From Chara braunii (Eukaryota; Streptophyta; Charophyceae; Charales; Characeae): a stretch of 21,380 nucleotides of DNA. The notes beneath the pieces are model-generated. The model made no database searches. It saw nothing but the letters and a program-made list of their open reading frames with translations, and was not told the DNA's origin. The position numbers and the translations under genes were made by a program. Positions 1-8,066 of the stretch are shown here, piece after piece. Where the stretch lies: the NCBI GenBank assembly GCA_003427395.1, contig BFEA01000808.1, positions 226,930-248,309 of the forward strand, given 5' to 3'. Each line of letters starts with the position of its first letter. Position 1 is the first letter of the stretch.

Positions 1-29
<29 letters not shown>
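1..29. repeat. poly(A) tract at window edge
   Basis: An uninterrupted run of 29 A opens the window. It could be the tail of a retroposon lying to the left or a simple expansion; the flank is not visible. Confidence 0.9.
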
Positions 30-31
<2 letters not shown>

Positions 32-162
32 ATCTAACCACTAACTATCTGCACGTGCCAACTATCGAGCCACCCTTTTAACGGGGCAACTACATTAAAA
101 TTTTTGATAATCAATTCGCGTATTCGAACCTCGGCTGTCTGAGACCGGGTAAACAAAAGTAG

Positions 163-184
163 AGCTCCCCTTCAAAAGGGAGCT
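163..184. repeat. 7-bp perfect hairpin
   Basis: AGCTCCC and GGGAGCT flank an 8-nt loop. No T-run follows in the way of a bacterial terminator, and none would be expected in a nuclear genome. Function unknown; a chance palindrome is possible. Confidence 0.5.
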
Positions 185-1001
185 AGCTCAAAGGGCGGTA
201 GGTCTTGATCCCCAAATCCTCCGCAACTCAAACAGTACTGAAACCTACTGAGTTAGCTTCCACTTCGAGTATAAGTGGAGCTGCTTTGGTATGTATAAAG
301 TAGTGGCTCAACCCGACTAGTGGCCTATGCTCGTCTCTAAGTCTGTGCGTGTGCACGCTTGCTGATCTGCGTGCCCATCTGAATGCATGTTGGCTTGAGT
401 GTGTATGTGTGACCAACAGGAGTACCCGGTTGACCGGAAGGCCTCAAGAGCCGGTACTTACCAGTCGTGGCGACATCGAGAGTCGAGGCGGGGAAAATAC
501 TCAAGCGGCAGTTAGGCCTGCAACTATCGAGGCAACGGTAGAAAACAAGCAAGTAGCAGGTCGGCCGGTACCACTCAAGCCTCGACAGACGTGTAGGGAC
601 CAGGCCGCCAAGCAGTAAAAGACAACAGTTAGCATTCCGAGTGCTATTGCAATCACGTCGATCACACATTAACAATCGCCTCCGCCGTATGGCCAGGGTT
701 TATCCTGACTAACTTACCGATGATTAAGTCTCAGTGTGTTGTAGATCTACCCGACACGGTATTATCCCAGTCAACCCCTCGACCTTTTCAGTCGAGGACA
801 TTACTACTAATCTTAACCATCACAGAGCGTCATAATAATGCGCGCGCATATTTTCAAAATTTTCTCACCGATTCGCCCCGGCCTCAATGGCCGAGGAAAT
901 CGTTTCAAGTGTCACGCTAAAGCGTGCACACCCTTTCCATTCCAGACCGGCTCCGTCGTGGTAGCCGACGTCGTCACCGTGTCAAATGCAAAAGCATGCC
1001 C

Positions 1002-1021
1002 AATACCCTTGTAAGGGTATT
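1002..1021. repeat. 20-bp near-perfect palindrome
   Basis: AATACCCTT and AAGGGTATT form a perfect 9-bp inverted repeat around GT. No gene is recognised nearby, so no role is assigned. Confidence 0.5.
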
Positions 1022-1758
1022 TTGTCCGAAACCGGTTAGCCTGAAAAAGACAGTGCATGATCGAAATGGCCCACGGACGACAAGTCCGGAGCTATGAGGC
1101 CCGGAATAGGAACGCTAGACCTCGGCCCCTGTAAAAATATGGGGACATAGTGTAGGTAAGGAAATGTGATCACCAGGGCAAGTTAGCGGCACGATTCTTC
1201 GAGCGATTCCACGTAGTCGAGCTCGGTCCTAGTAGAGTGAACACGGTGTGGCCTGCACCGGAGGTCTCACGAAGCCAATTGGCTCCACCAATCATTCGAC
1301 ATGTGTCCTATCTTTGTCCCTTATCACCTTCTTCTTCTCTCCAATCGTCTACGCCGTCCCTCAATTCTGAGGAGGAACTTAAAGAAAACGATCTCGAACT
1401 TGAATACACTCATTCTCCTTCTCAACCTTCGTTTCCACCTTCTCCCCCATCGCCATCAGTTTTTCTACAGAGCAGGTCATTAGCAAGCGTTGAATGAGAC
1501 GTGGGGGCCATATCTCATCAATTTGGCATGTGCAGTGACCACGGTTGAGTCCCGATCTGCTCCGATTCGCGACATTCTTCCGCACGGCGACCATCCACGA
1601 GGCGCGATAATTTCGATTTGCACGGATCAACGATCAAGCACGAGTGTTGGTCGAGGTATCGGCTTTTCTGCAGCTGTATCCACCAGGCGTCAGCCACATG
1701 TCAGTAATCGTCACCTACGAAACACCCGCGGATGCGTCCACGGGGTCGAGCTCAGAGG

Positions 1759-1795
1759 GCGGCCGTGAACACGGCCGCCGCGGCTCCGGCCGCGG
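1759..1795. repeat. pair of GC-rich palindromes
   Basis: GCGGCCGT-GAAC-ACGGCCGC (1759-1778) is followed at once by CCGCGG-CTCCGG-CCGCGG (1778-1795). They stand just left of the AT-rich repeat at 1955-2144. Another GC-rich palindrome (GGCCGC-AGCC-GCGGCC, near 2149) stands on its right, so the AT-rich core is bracketed by GC-rich stems. Confidence 0.6.
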
Positions 1796-1954
1796 TTGGG
1801 TGCGACTGCCACTTTCAGTGATTTTTTTAGACTTCAAAAAAATCTCAAAAACAAAAACAAAAAATATGGGGTTGTAAGTCTTTTCGAGATCTAAATTGCA
1901 CATTTTGTATTTTATTTTTTGACTTCGTCTTTGAATTTTAAAAATTCAAAACTA

Positions 1955-2144
1955 ATTTTCCTGAGGCAAAAGCTGTTTCCTTTTTTTTTCCAAGAAAAAC
2001 TTATGAAACTTATGTGTTTTTTTATTTTAAATTCAGTAACGTTTTTGGATATGACCCCAAGGCAAACGTTGTTCAATATATTTTTCTACATAACATATTG
2101 TTTTTTCAGAGTTTTTTGAATTCTTGTTTTTTTTTTTTTTTTTT
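1955..2144 (+). repeat. AT-rich dispersed repeat, copy A (two diverged units)
   Basis: Positions 2017-2144 align along their whole length, in inverted orientation, with 6692-6815. Both share the word GGCAAACGTTGTTCA, flanking text and a terminal T-run of 17 or more. A second, more diverged unit lies about 95 nt upstream (CCTGAGGCAAAAGCTGTTT at 1960-1978), so this copy looks like a tandem pair. The ORFs crossing it are AT-rich noise. Confidence 0.75.
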
Positions 2145-2173
2145 CATGGCCGCAGCCGCGGCCTAGGCCACGC

Positions 2174-3441
2174 ATGGCCGCCTTCGGGGGGGACTCAAAG
2201 ATCGTCACCTTCATCAGTGATCTTACGATGTTGCATCCATCGTCCCACACAGACATCCTCCAACAGTTGTGACTCTAGGCGCGGGATCTCACAACCGCTT
2301 GGATTGAGTTGTTAGCGCAGCCTGGCGATAAGATCGAATCCACTAACGACGTCGATCTCAGCCAGCTCCAACTTTCTCCCGTTGCATCAGAGGTCTTCAT
2401 CCCAGAGCTCCTTCCCTTTGTGCGTCCCCAATGAACCGGTATCGCCTCTCGACTTTTGGGCTTCACTCCAACCTCCCCACTTTCTGGCAGTCCTCTACTG
2501 ACGCCCCTCTATCCTTTCGGGTCAGGCAGTTAAACATGTTGATCCTTGACGTTGGCAAGTGGACAGAGTGGTGGGACGTGTACGTCACGCTTAGTTTCAG
2601 TATCCTCGAGGTGGTGTTCCATTGGCTGAGCCGACCAACAAGGATGAAGAAGGCGAAGTCCCCAACGACGAGGTGGAGTTGTTGATAGTCCAAGCGTGGA
2701 GAGCGGATACGGAGGGGGAGCTGTTGGGGATCCTGTTCGGAAAGGTGAGGGACGACCATCTGAAGCCAATCACAAGTGAAGTCCTGGTGTTCCCGGCACA
2801 ACTCTTGGACGACCTGCCTCTAGACATCCTTTCGCGTTGTGACGAGCGGCCCACGCTGGCCACGCTTACCCGTACATTGGTACCGCATCTGTTGTGGTCC
2901 ACGTGTACGGAGCTCAACGAGAACAACTGCTACTACCCCTCCTCGAGCCACTATCTGGTCATCGACGTGACCGATCTCACCTTGTGGGATCCGATCATTC
3001 GAAGGGTGGAGGTAGAAGAAGAAGTAGACGAAGAAGAGGTGGAGGAGGAGAGAGAAGAGGCGAGTGAAGAAGAAGAAGAAGAAGAAAACTCAGGGGCGGA
3101 ATCTGACGACCCCGATTACAATGAGTCAGATGAGAGTGAGCTGGGAGGGAGTGAGTCGGACGAATCAAGCAGCCCCAGCGAACAGAGCAAGGAAGAGGAC
3201 GAAGCCGCGACGCAAAAGAGGCGAGAGAGGGCAAAAGGAAAGCATCCAGTGGAAGAATCGGACGGACCCACAACGTGGTCGTTACAAGGTGATCCGGCAT
3301 GCAATACAGAGCCGCCGTAGAAGGAACTTGGAGGAGATGGTGTCACCACCGCAGAGGGATCACGAAGTAGACGCAGTAGAAGTTCTTCGCCGACTCAATC
3401 CTCTGCACCACGGCCCATCGTTCACATACGTGGAAATGTGA
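2174..3441 (+). pseudogene. decayed gene of unknown family with acidic C-terminal tract
   Basis: A plausible start ATG is at 2174. The first frame reads through Leu/Ile-rich helical text but carries TGA at 2270, TAG at 2276 and TGA at 2432. Coding-quality text then moves to a second frame near 2520 (around LDVGKWTEWWDVYV) and to a third near 2622, where it stays open to TAA-free text ending at TAG 3318-3320. That third part is about 230 codons: a globular N-terminal half, then a strongly acidic Glu/Asp/Ser tract (about 3010-3200) and a Lys/Arg-rich patch (about 3205-3245). After 3320 the text appears to continue in another frame to 3441. The frame changes at sites where the two frames share context point to indels more than to introns. 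The TGA stops fit CGA-to-TGA decay. I do not recognise the family. Copies elsewhere in the genome would suggest a mobile-element gene. Confidence 0.6.
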
Positions 3442-3536
3442 GCGCCCGGGCTTCGTCCCCGGTCGTTATCCCCCCGTCCCCTTGATTACCTTACCCCTCA
3501 TCAGCTCGCGGGCCGCCCCCGTTTCCTACTAACTAG

Positions 3537-3962
3537 CATCCTTTCCCACCTTCCCTCTTCCACCAACTCTACTTCACCCACCTCATCGCCACCGTCTTCC
3601 CACACGCCACCACTCGCTCTCTCGTAACCTCCTTCCCCCTCTACATCCTTCTCTTTAGCCCGGCGTGGCAGGAGTTCAATAATATAGAAGTCTATTGTAT
3701 AATCGTAGGTACTATCCCCACATGCAAACATTATGAGAACTTACGCGCTGCGACTCCCCGCACTCTCTGCACCCTTTACCCAGACTACCTCGCCTCGCTC
3801 CCCCATCAAGACCATCGGTTCCACCACATCCATCGCATCGTCTAGTACACTCGGCTCCCTACTGGAGATCTAGAACTTCGTCGCTTTCTACCACCTCTCC
3901 CACAAGCTCACCCTCCACTTCATCCATCTGTCATAAGGCTACCTTTCCCCGACAACCTCTAG
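3537..3962 (+). pseudogene. open coding-like stretch without a start codon, probable continuation of the broken gene upstream
   Basis: Frame 0 is open from 3537 to a TAG at 3843-3845 and then again to a TAG at 3960-3962. The residues are of globular-protein quality, with segments such as SPAWQEFNNIEVYCIIVG and TLCTLYPDYLASL rather than low-complexity text. No ATG begins it and a TAG lies just upstream at 3534. It follows the broken gene ending near 3441 on the same strand at close spacing, so I infer it is a 3' part of the same decayed coding region. A short in-phase-quality peptide (ELTNVDWQFDDFHTDM) follows in another frame near 3968-4016, again pointing to frameshift decay. No family recognised. 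Confidence 0.45.
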
Positions 3963-4017
3963 GTTAGGAGCTCACGAATGTCGATTGGCAGTTTGATGAC
4001 TTCCACACTGATATGTT

Positions 4018-4206
4018 ATGATAAGCGTGTCATCTCCACGTCGATCGCCGATGTTTCTTGCGAGATTGGGGATGATGGGAGAGCAAGCAAGAGTTTGCTC
4101 AAGATTGGAACCCCCCAGGTGTAACGTATGTGACAAACTGCTTTCTGCAACCGCACGACTTTTTGCACAAGGGTACTTCGGGGGTCGAATCAGGATGGCC
4201 CGTTGA
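4018..4206 (+). pseudogene. short open frame with a C-x2-C pair, possible tail of the broken gene
   Basis: A 62-codon frame on the same strand as the decayed gene. It contains RCNVCDKLL near residue 34, a single C-x2-C pair, and then an Arg/Gly-rich tail. A complete zinc-binding site would need two more ligands, which I do not see before the stop. It may be the last piece of the region beginning at 2174 or a chance frame. Confidence 0.3.
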
Positions 4207-4282
4207 ATTGCATGGGTGCCCTTGCTTTTCTTGTTTTTCGGAATCGAGGTCGGGATAGTCCCATGATGGTTAGTAGTTGATC

Positions 4283-4362
4283 GCGCCTTAGCGAGCACGA
4301 AGGATAATTGTTGTCATAGTTTGCGCCTTAGCGAGCACGAAGGATAATTGTTGTCATAGTTT
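4283..4362. repeat. exact 40-bp tandem duplication (2 copies)
   Basis: Positions 4283-4322 and 4323-4362 are identical 40-mers beginning GCGCCTTAGCGAGCACG. No divergence is seen, so the duplication is recent, or else an assembly artefact. Confidence 0.95.
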
Positions 4363-6521
4363 CTTTTTTGTTCTGTTGTGGAAAATGGAAATTTTGGGGA
4401 GATCGTCACATGGGAAAATCGTTTTGAATTTTCAATTGATGTCGAGCCCCCGCCGGCTCTCGAAATTTTCTTCTCTCGGAATTTCTTTTTGTAGTTAGGA
4501 TTTAGGCTAGGAATTTAGGTACATCACGATTTTGTTGCGCGGCGCTTCTTGCTTCCACAAGCTTTGCCGTGTCGGGATCTGTGCTCTCACTTTTCCGCCC
4601 CTTAATCTTGCGCGTAACTGTAATTTTTGTTTTGGCGGGTGTGATTGCAACTTTAATCCTCTCGATCTTGATATCTTTTGTGGCGCCCCTGTACGCGCAT
4701 ACTTCTCCCCCTGTCATATTGGCCTAAACGCTTGCATGACCGGATCGATGTGTGGAGTGTGGCTACGTCCCCCACGCCACGACCTGGCCATGCTGTCGTA
4801 GGCACTTCCTTCCTCCTCCTTTTTTCCCACTCCGGCACAATCCCGAGTATGTCGCGCAAGCATGCATGCGATAAATTCCGCAACCGCAATTTACTCGTTC
4901 TCTATGAATTTTGGAGTTAGCGCGGTCTAGAGGATCGGCTAACGAGCAAGTGTTGGAAGGTGAGTAGAGAGTTGGGCAATCCGACGGGCTGGTGCTGGGT
5001 ATGCGAGGTTGACGTGGGGCCACGACAGATTGTGGTGCAAGGGCCAACCTGACTTGCATACTTGGACTAAGTGGGGTGAGGGTGATAACTCTGTGTGGGT
5101 GAGTGGTGATCGACTGGCCGCATTAGGAGGTTGTAAGAGAGAGAGAGACGGGATGTGTTGGAATGGTGCCTTTCTTATATTCCTCTGAATACTTTTGGTA
5201 TCAAGCGCAAGTCGCCTTTGCTTTTTTATCGGCATCTCGGATTTTTCCTTTGTTTTGTCCCTGAGGACTGATGTGTGATTGTTTCCCCCACTTTATTCGT
5301 CCCTCTATATGAGCTGGCCACCCGGATTGGTTAATGACCAACGATCGAATGATTGTGTGAGCTCTAACCAACGGCCGAAGATTTGATGTATGGATGATTG
5401 CCAACTCCTTCTTCTTGCTATGGTGCGTGTGTGTTCGAAGCTAGATTCCTTGATGGTTGATGTTTTCCTGTCTGAGTATGACTAGATGAGTATGCTAGAT
5501 GATTAGATGTTTGTCTCACGATAGGATTGCCCACCTTTGGGTTAACAAGCCGGTGCGTACCAGTTGAGAGTTGTTGGCTTTTACCCACCCGACTGACGAA
5601 CAGGTCTTGTGCACGCACGTGTAAGCACGGTCGCGGAAGGTCGTTACTTACACGCATGTCTGCAGAACCTTTACTCGACCCACTACCCGAATGTCTGAAT
5701 TTCTGCCCATCCCATAGTATGAATATCGAAATCCCCTTTCGTATAACTGACCACGAGAATCTGAGGGATCGGGAATTCCGGGAATATTGGGAGCACGCGT
5801 GCTTGTCCTCACGCTCAAGGGCAGAATCTCCGTAATTTCCCTACTTAACAGGGAACAAACGTATTTGTGAGTGGGATATTGATCAGCCCTTGGGACGTAT
5901 CCCCCATCTCCCCGGCTGCCCTAGCTCGTACACGTGCCACGTTGTCGTGAAACCTGAAATCATCATTCTGGGAACCGAATTCTCTCCCTATCACCACAGC
6001 CTGCCCTTTCACTCCCTAACCATTGTCCCCTGGCGCGCAATCGCTCCCTACTAGCCCAAACCCCCGTGATTGGAGTGCTTACAAAACCACGATTACCGAA
6101 CCTCCGGCTTCATCCGACGAATTCACTCGGAGGAAGAACGACGGGCGCACAGCCTTCGGCTGAGACCGGCCACGTCGGATTCCGAGACCTGCGACATTAG
6201 ACGTCGACAGGTGATCAGCCAGCGAGATAGTCATAGCGTCCTGGCGGTACACCAGATACGAGTCCGACCCAAACAACGGAACCAACGAAGGCGGTAGCTC
6301 CACCCTCCGAAGCGCAAAACAGGACTTCGACCCGCACCTGCCCTCTTGCATTTGTACCCCTGAAACTTGTCACAAGAGATCTCAGTTCCGACCTGGGACT
6401 CCACCCCCACTTTCCTAAAATCCTTGGCACACCCCCTTTTCGCACTTCCAGGCCCACCCTCACTCCGATCAGGAAGTCGCGCCGCGCGTGAGGTTGGGCG
6501 TCACACTGCGGCCTCGTCCCA
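4363..6521. other. about 2.1 kb without a recognisable gene
   Basis: Short frames on both strands overlap one another and none shows a domain. The longest are 4532-4801 (Cys-rich, 89 codons) and 5527-5835 (102 codons). The composition is mixed, with a GA-rich patch near 5137-5149. A tRNA-Met primer-binding-site-like word at 5196 was considered and not accepted as an LTR boundary. Confidence 0.5.
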
Positions 6522-6544
6522 CTACCTTTTTCCCCCGAATACAA

Positions 6545-6609
6545 CGTACGGTCATCATAGCTGTATCTAGACAGAAAGATGCCTCGAATACAGCTATAAT
6601 GACCGTACG
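6545..6609. repeat. 22-bp foldback stem with 21-nt loop
   Basis: The arms 6545-6566 and 6588-6609 are complementary over 22 bp with one mismatch. The arm begins CGTACGGTCAT and ends AGCTGTAT. The same arm sequence recurs at 7966-7987, so this is a dispersed family and not a chance hairpin. Confidence 0.85.
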
Positions 6610-6691
6610 CCTAGGCCGCCTGCCGGGCCGCCCAGGTCACCCTATTTTCCCGGGTGGTCCGGCCGTGCAAGGACCAGGGAAGGTCCCACCC

Positions 6692-6815
6692 AAAAAAAAA
6701 AAAAAAAACAGAAATCCAAAAAATCCAAACAAAAACTATGTTACCCAGAAAAATAAACTGAACAACGTTTGCCTCAGGGTCACATCGAAAATCTTAACCA
6801 AATTTAAAATAAAAA
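6692..6815 (-). repeat. AT-rich dispersed repeat, copy B
   Basis: On the minus strand this aligns throughout with 2017-2144, including the shared TTTTATTTTAAATT, GGCAAACGTTGTTCA and TTATGTTA-like blocks and the terminal homopolymer (A17 at 6692-6708 on the plus strand). It lies inside the 407-bp inverted-terminus unit. Confidence 0.75.
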
Positions 6816-6952
6816 TGTAAATTAAAAAATATTTTTTATTTTTTTATATCTTTTTGGCCCGGCCGGGCAAGTGGACCCGGGTCACTCTGGTAGCCTAGCC
6901 GTACATTGTATTCGGGGGAACAAGGTAGCCTTGTTGGTTGAACAGCCCCATG

Positions 6953-7022
6953 AGAAGAACTGGATCCCGTGTGGATCACAAAAAAAAAAAAAAAAAAAAA
7001 AGAAGAACTGGATCACGTGTGG
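6953..7022. repeat. 22-bp direct duplication flanking a poly(A) insert
   Basis: AGAAGAACTGGATC... occurs at 6953-6974 and again at 7001-7022 with one mismatch in 22. Between them lie only ATCAC plus 21 A. This resembles a target-site duplication around a retroposon cut down to its tail, though replication slippage is an alternative. Confidence 0.85.
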
Positions 7023-7160
7023 CCTGAAACGACACAGGAGCGCCGTCGATGCACATGAATCGTAACGGTTGTAGTTTCTTAGATTAGAATACTCTTGGGT
7101 ACTAGGCCATGATTTGGTGACACATCTTCTTTTTTTCTTTTTTTTTTCTTCATAAAATGC

Positions 7161-7215
7161 TTTTTTTTTTTTTTTTTTTTTTTTTACAAAGCTGGGAACC
7201 GGGCCCGGCGTCCCT
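7161..7215 (-). repeat. T25 tract plus conserved hairpin repeat (copy 3)
   Basis: T25 (7161-7185) is followed by 7191-7215, which matches the 25-bp hairpin repeats at 11117-11141 and 11189-11213. Read on the minus strand, the hairpin precedes a poly(A) tail, as it does more distantly in the 11007-11279 insertion. Probably a relative of that retroposon-like element; its far end is not defined. Confidence 0.55.
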
Positions 7216-7343
7216 CTCAAAAGGGCAGGCAGGGACCCCCTGGAGTAGGCATCACCGGCCAGGTCCGAGGGCCCACCAATTGCATTCCACACGTGAAAAC
7301 AGAAGTCACAGTACAGACAAAACAGCCTATAAACCATTATAAA

Positions 7344-7769
7344 GGGCCTCGTTCGACACCACTAGAGAACCCTAGAGTCTCAAGTGAGCCCTAACCCGAA
7401 AATCGTGATTAAAAAATACTTACTGCAATCTTGGTTCCATGTGCACTTCACAAAATACTTCAAACAGCCGCACTTGAAACCGAACTCTACAGCTTGACCA
7501 ATCCTCGACCGGGATCGCCTATTGGAAAAAAAAGAAAAACAAAAAAAAGCCCCACTTGGAGTGTTGGCGGTATCCGCTGGCACTTGAGCTCGAGGCTCCC
7601 CGGAGAGGTACCTTGAGCTCAAGTGCAAATTTGCCCCGGCGGCACTTGAGTTTCGAGGGCTAGCAGTAGAGAGCCGGAAAATAGAAACAACTCTTTGGCC
7701 AGGTTAGGGTGGGGTCGAAGGAAGAATTTTCCTTCAACCCTTGGGTTCAAGTGGTGTTGAACAAGGCCC
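7344..7769. mobile_element. 426-bp MITE with 20-bp terminal inverted repeats (Tourist/Harbinger-like)
   Basis: GGGCCTCGTTCGACACCACT (7344-7363) matches the reverse complement of 7750-7769 at 18 of 20 positions, and both differences are C/T-type transitions. The flanking bases are AAA on the left and ATA on the right, so a clean TTA/TAA duplication is not preserved. It has no coding capacity. The GGGCCT...GTT terminus resembles plant PIF/Harbinger-related MITEs in general style. A similar end occurs at 15415 in this window. Confidence 0.75.
7580..7626. repeat. 12-bp perfect inverted repeat inside the MITE
   Basis: GCACTTGAGCTC (7580-7591) and GAGCTCAAGTGC (7615-7626) are perfect complements around a 23-nt loop. 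A further GGCACTTGAG follows at 7641. It may serve as a subterminal structure of the MITE. Confidence 0.7.
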
Positions 7770-7897
7770 ATAGTACCTTACACTATTCTCCTATTTATGT
7801 CTCATCTTCTTCTTTTTTTTTTTTTCCCTATTTATGATTCATCTTCTTTAAATTTGGAGTTTGGAATTATCTGTCATCTCACCCATCTACCTCCAGT

Positions 7898-7945
7898 GGA
7901 ACTCGAACCGGGGTCTGTATTTCAAGAATACCAACTGAGCTACCT
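7898..7945 (-). other. tRNA-like sequence with A-box and B-box (probably SINE-like or degenerate)
   Basis: On the minus strand TAGCTCAGTTGG (7942-7931) is a full match to a tRNA D-arm/A-box. GGTTCGAGTTCC (7909-7898) closely resembles a T-arm/B-box. The boxes are only 21 nt apart, shorter than in ordinary tRNA genes, and neither the D-stem nor the T-stem closes properly. So this is not a functional tRNA gene. It is better read as a tRNA-derived repeat head. The A-box part also lies within the end of the foldback at 7929-8066. Confidence 0.5.
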
Positions 7946-8066
7946 TCTTTCCCCCCCCAAGACAACGTACGGTCATTATAGCTGTATCTGGGGTGCCATT
8001 CAGTCTAAATACACAGCAATAATGACCGCACATAGTATTCAGGCCAAGAAGGTAGGTCACTTGGTG
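7929..8066. mobile_element. 138-bp foldback element, second family copy
   Basis: The outer arms pair: 7929-7950 matches the reverse complement of 8046-8066 with few mismatches. The inner arms 7966-7987 and 8009-8031 pair imperfectly and repeat the core stem found at 6545-6609. The termini carry CTACCTT, as in the 407-bp element. It appears to be a compact relative without the AT-rich filler. Confidence 0.7.

Larger units (their letters stand above)
30..1750. other. no recognisable gene
   Basis: About 1.7 kb of mixed composition. Open frames here are short (under about 92 codons), overlap on both strands and show no motif I recognise. The longest, at 349-618 and 1490-1768, lack any family resemblance. 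Two short palindromes are listed separately. Confidence 0.5.
6522..6928. mobile_element. 407-bp element with 30-bp terminal inverted repeats
   Basis: The left end, 6522-6551 (CTACCTTTTTCCCCCGAATA..., ending ACAACGTACGG), matches the reverse complement of 6899-6928 at 28 of 30 positions. Inside lie, in order, a 22-bp foldback (6545-6609), GC-rich palindromic text, the AT-rich repeat copy B (6692-6815) and another GC-rich stem (GGCCCGGCCGGGC near 6856). No coding capacity is seen. This fits a non-autonomous foldback or MITE-like element. No clear target-site duplication is visible, so the true boundary may differ by a few bases. Confidence 0.65.

Noticed and set aside
111-200. Possible tRNA gene on the minus strand (GGTTCGAATAC near 120)
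   Set aside because: Only a B-box-like word is present; no A-box at proper distance and no acceptor stem.
2995-3300. Minus-strand Leu/Pro-rich frame opposite the acidic tract
   Set aside because: It is the complement of the GA-rich coding for Glu/Asp runs; the plus-strand reading continues a globular domain and is preferred.
4123-4140. TGTAACGTATGTGACAAAC as an LTR start after a C/A-rich tract
   Set aside because: The same bases encode a plausible CNVCDK segment in the plus-strand frame, no second copy exists in the window, and the upstream tract is not a polypurine tract in the right sense.
5196-5210. TGGTATCAAGCGC as a tRNA-Met primer-binding site
   Set aside because: Only the first eight bases match the usual PBS, the preceding bases do not end in CA, and no retroelement coding follows on that strand.
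6882-7337. 151-codon minus-strand frame with Phe and Lys runs
   Set aside because: It runs through poly(A)/poly(T) tracts and several unrelated repeats.
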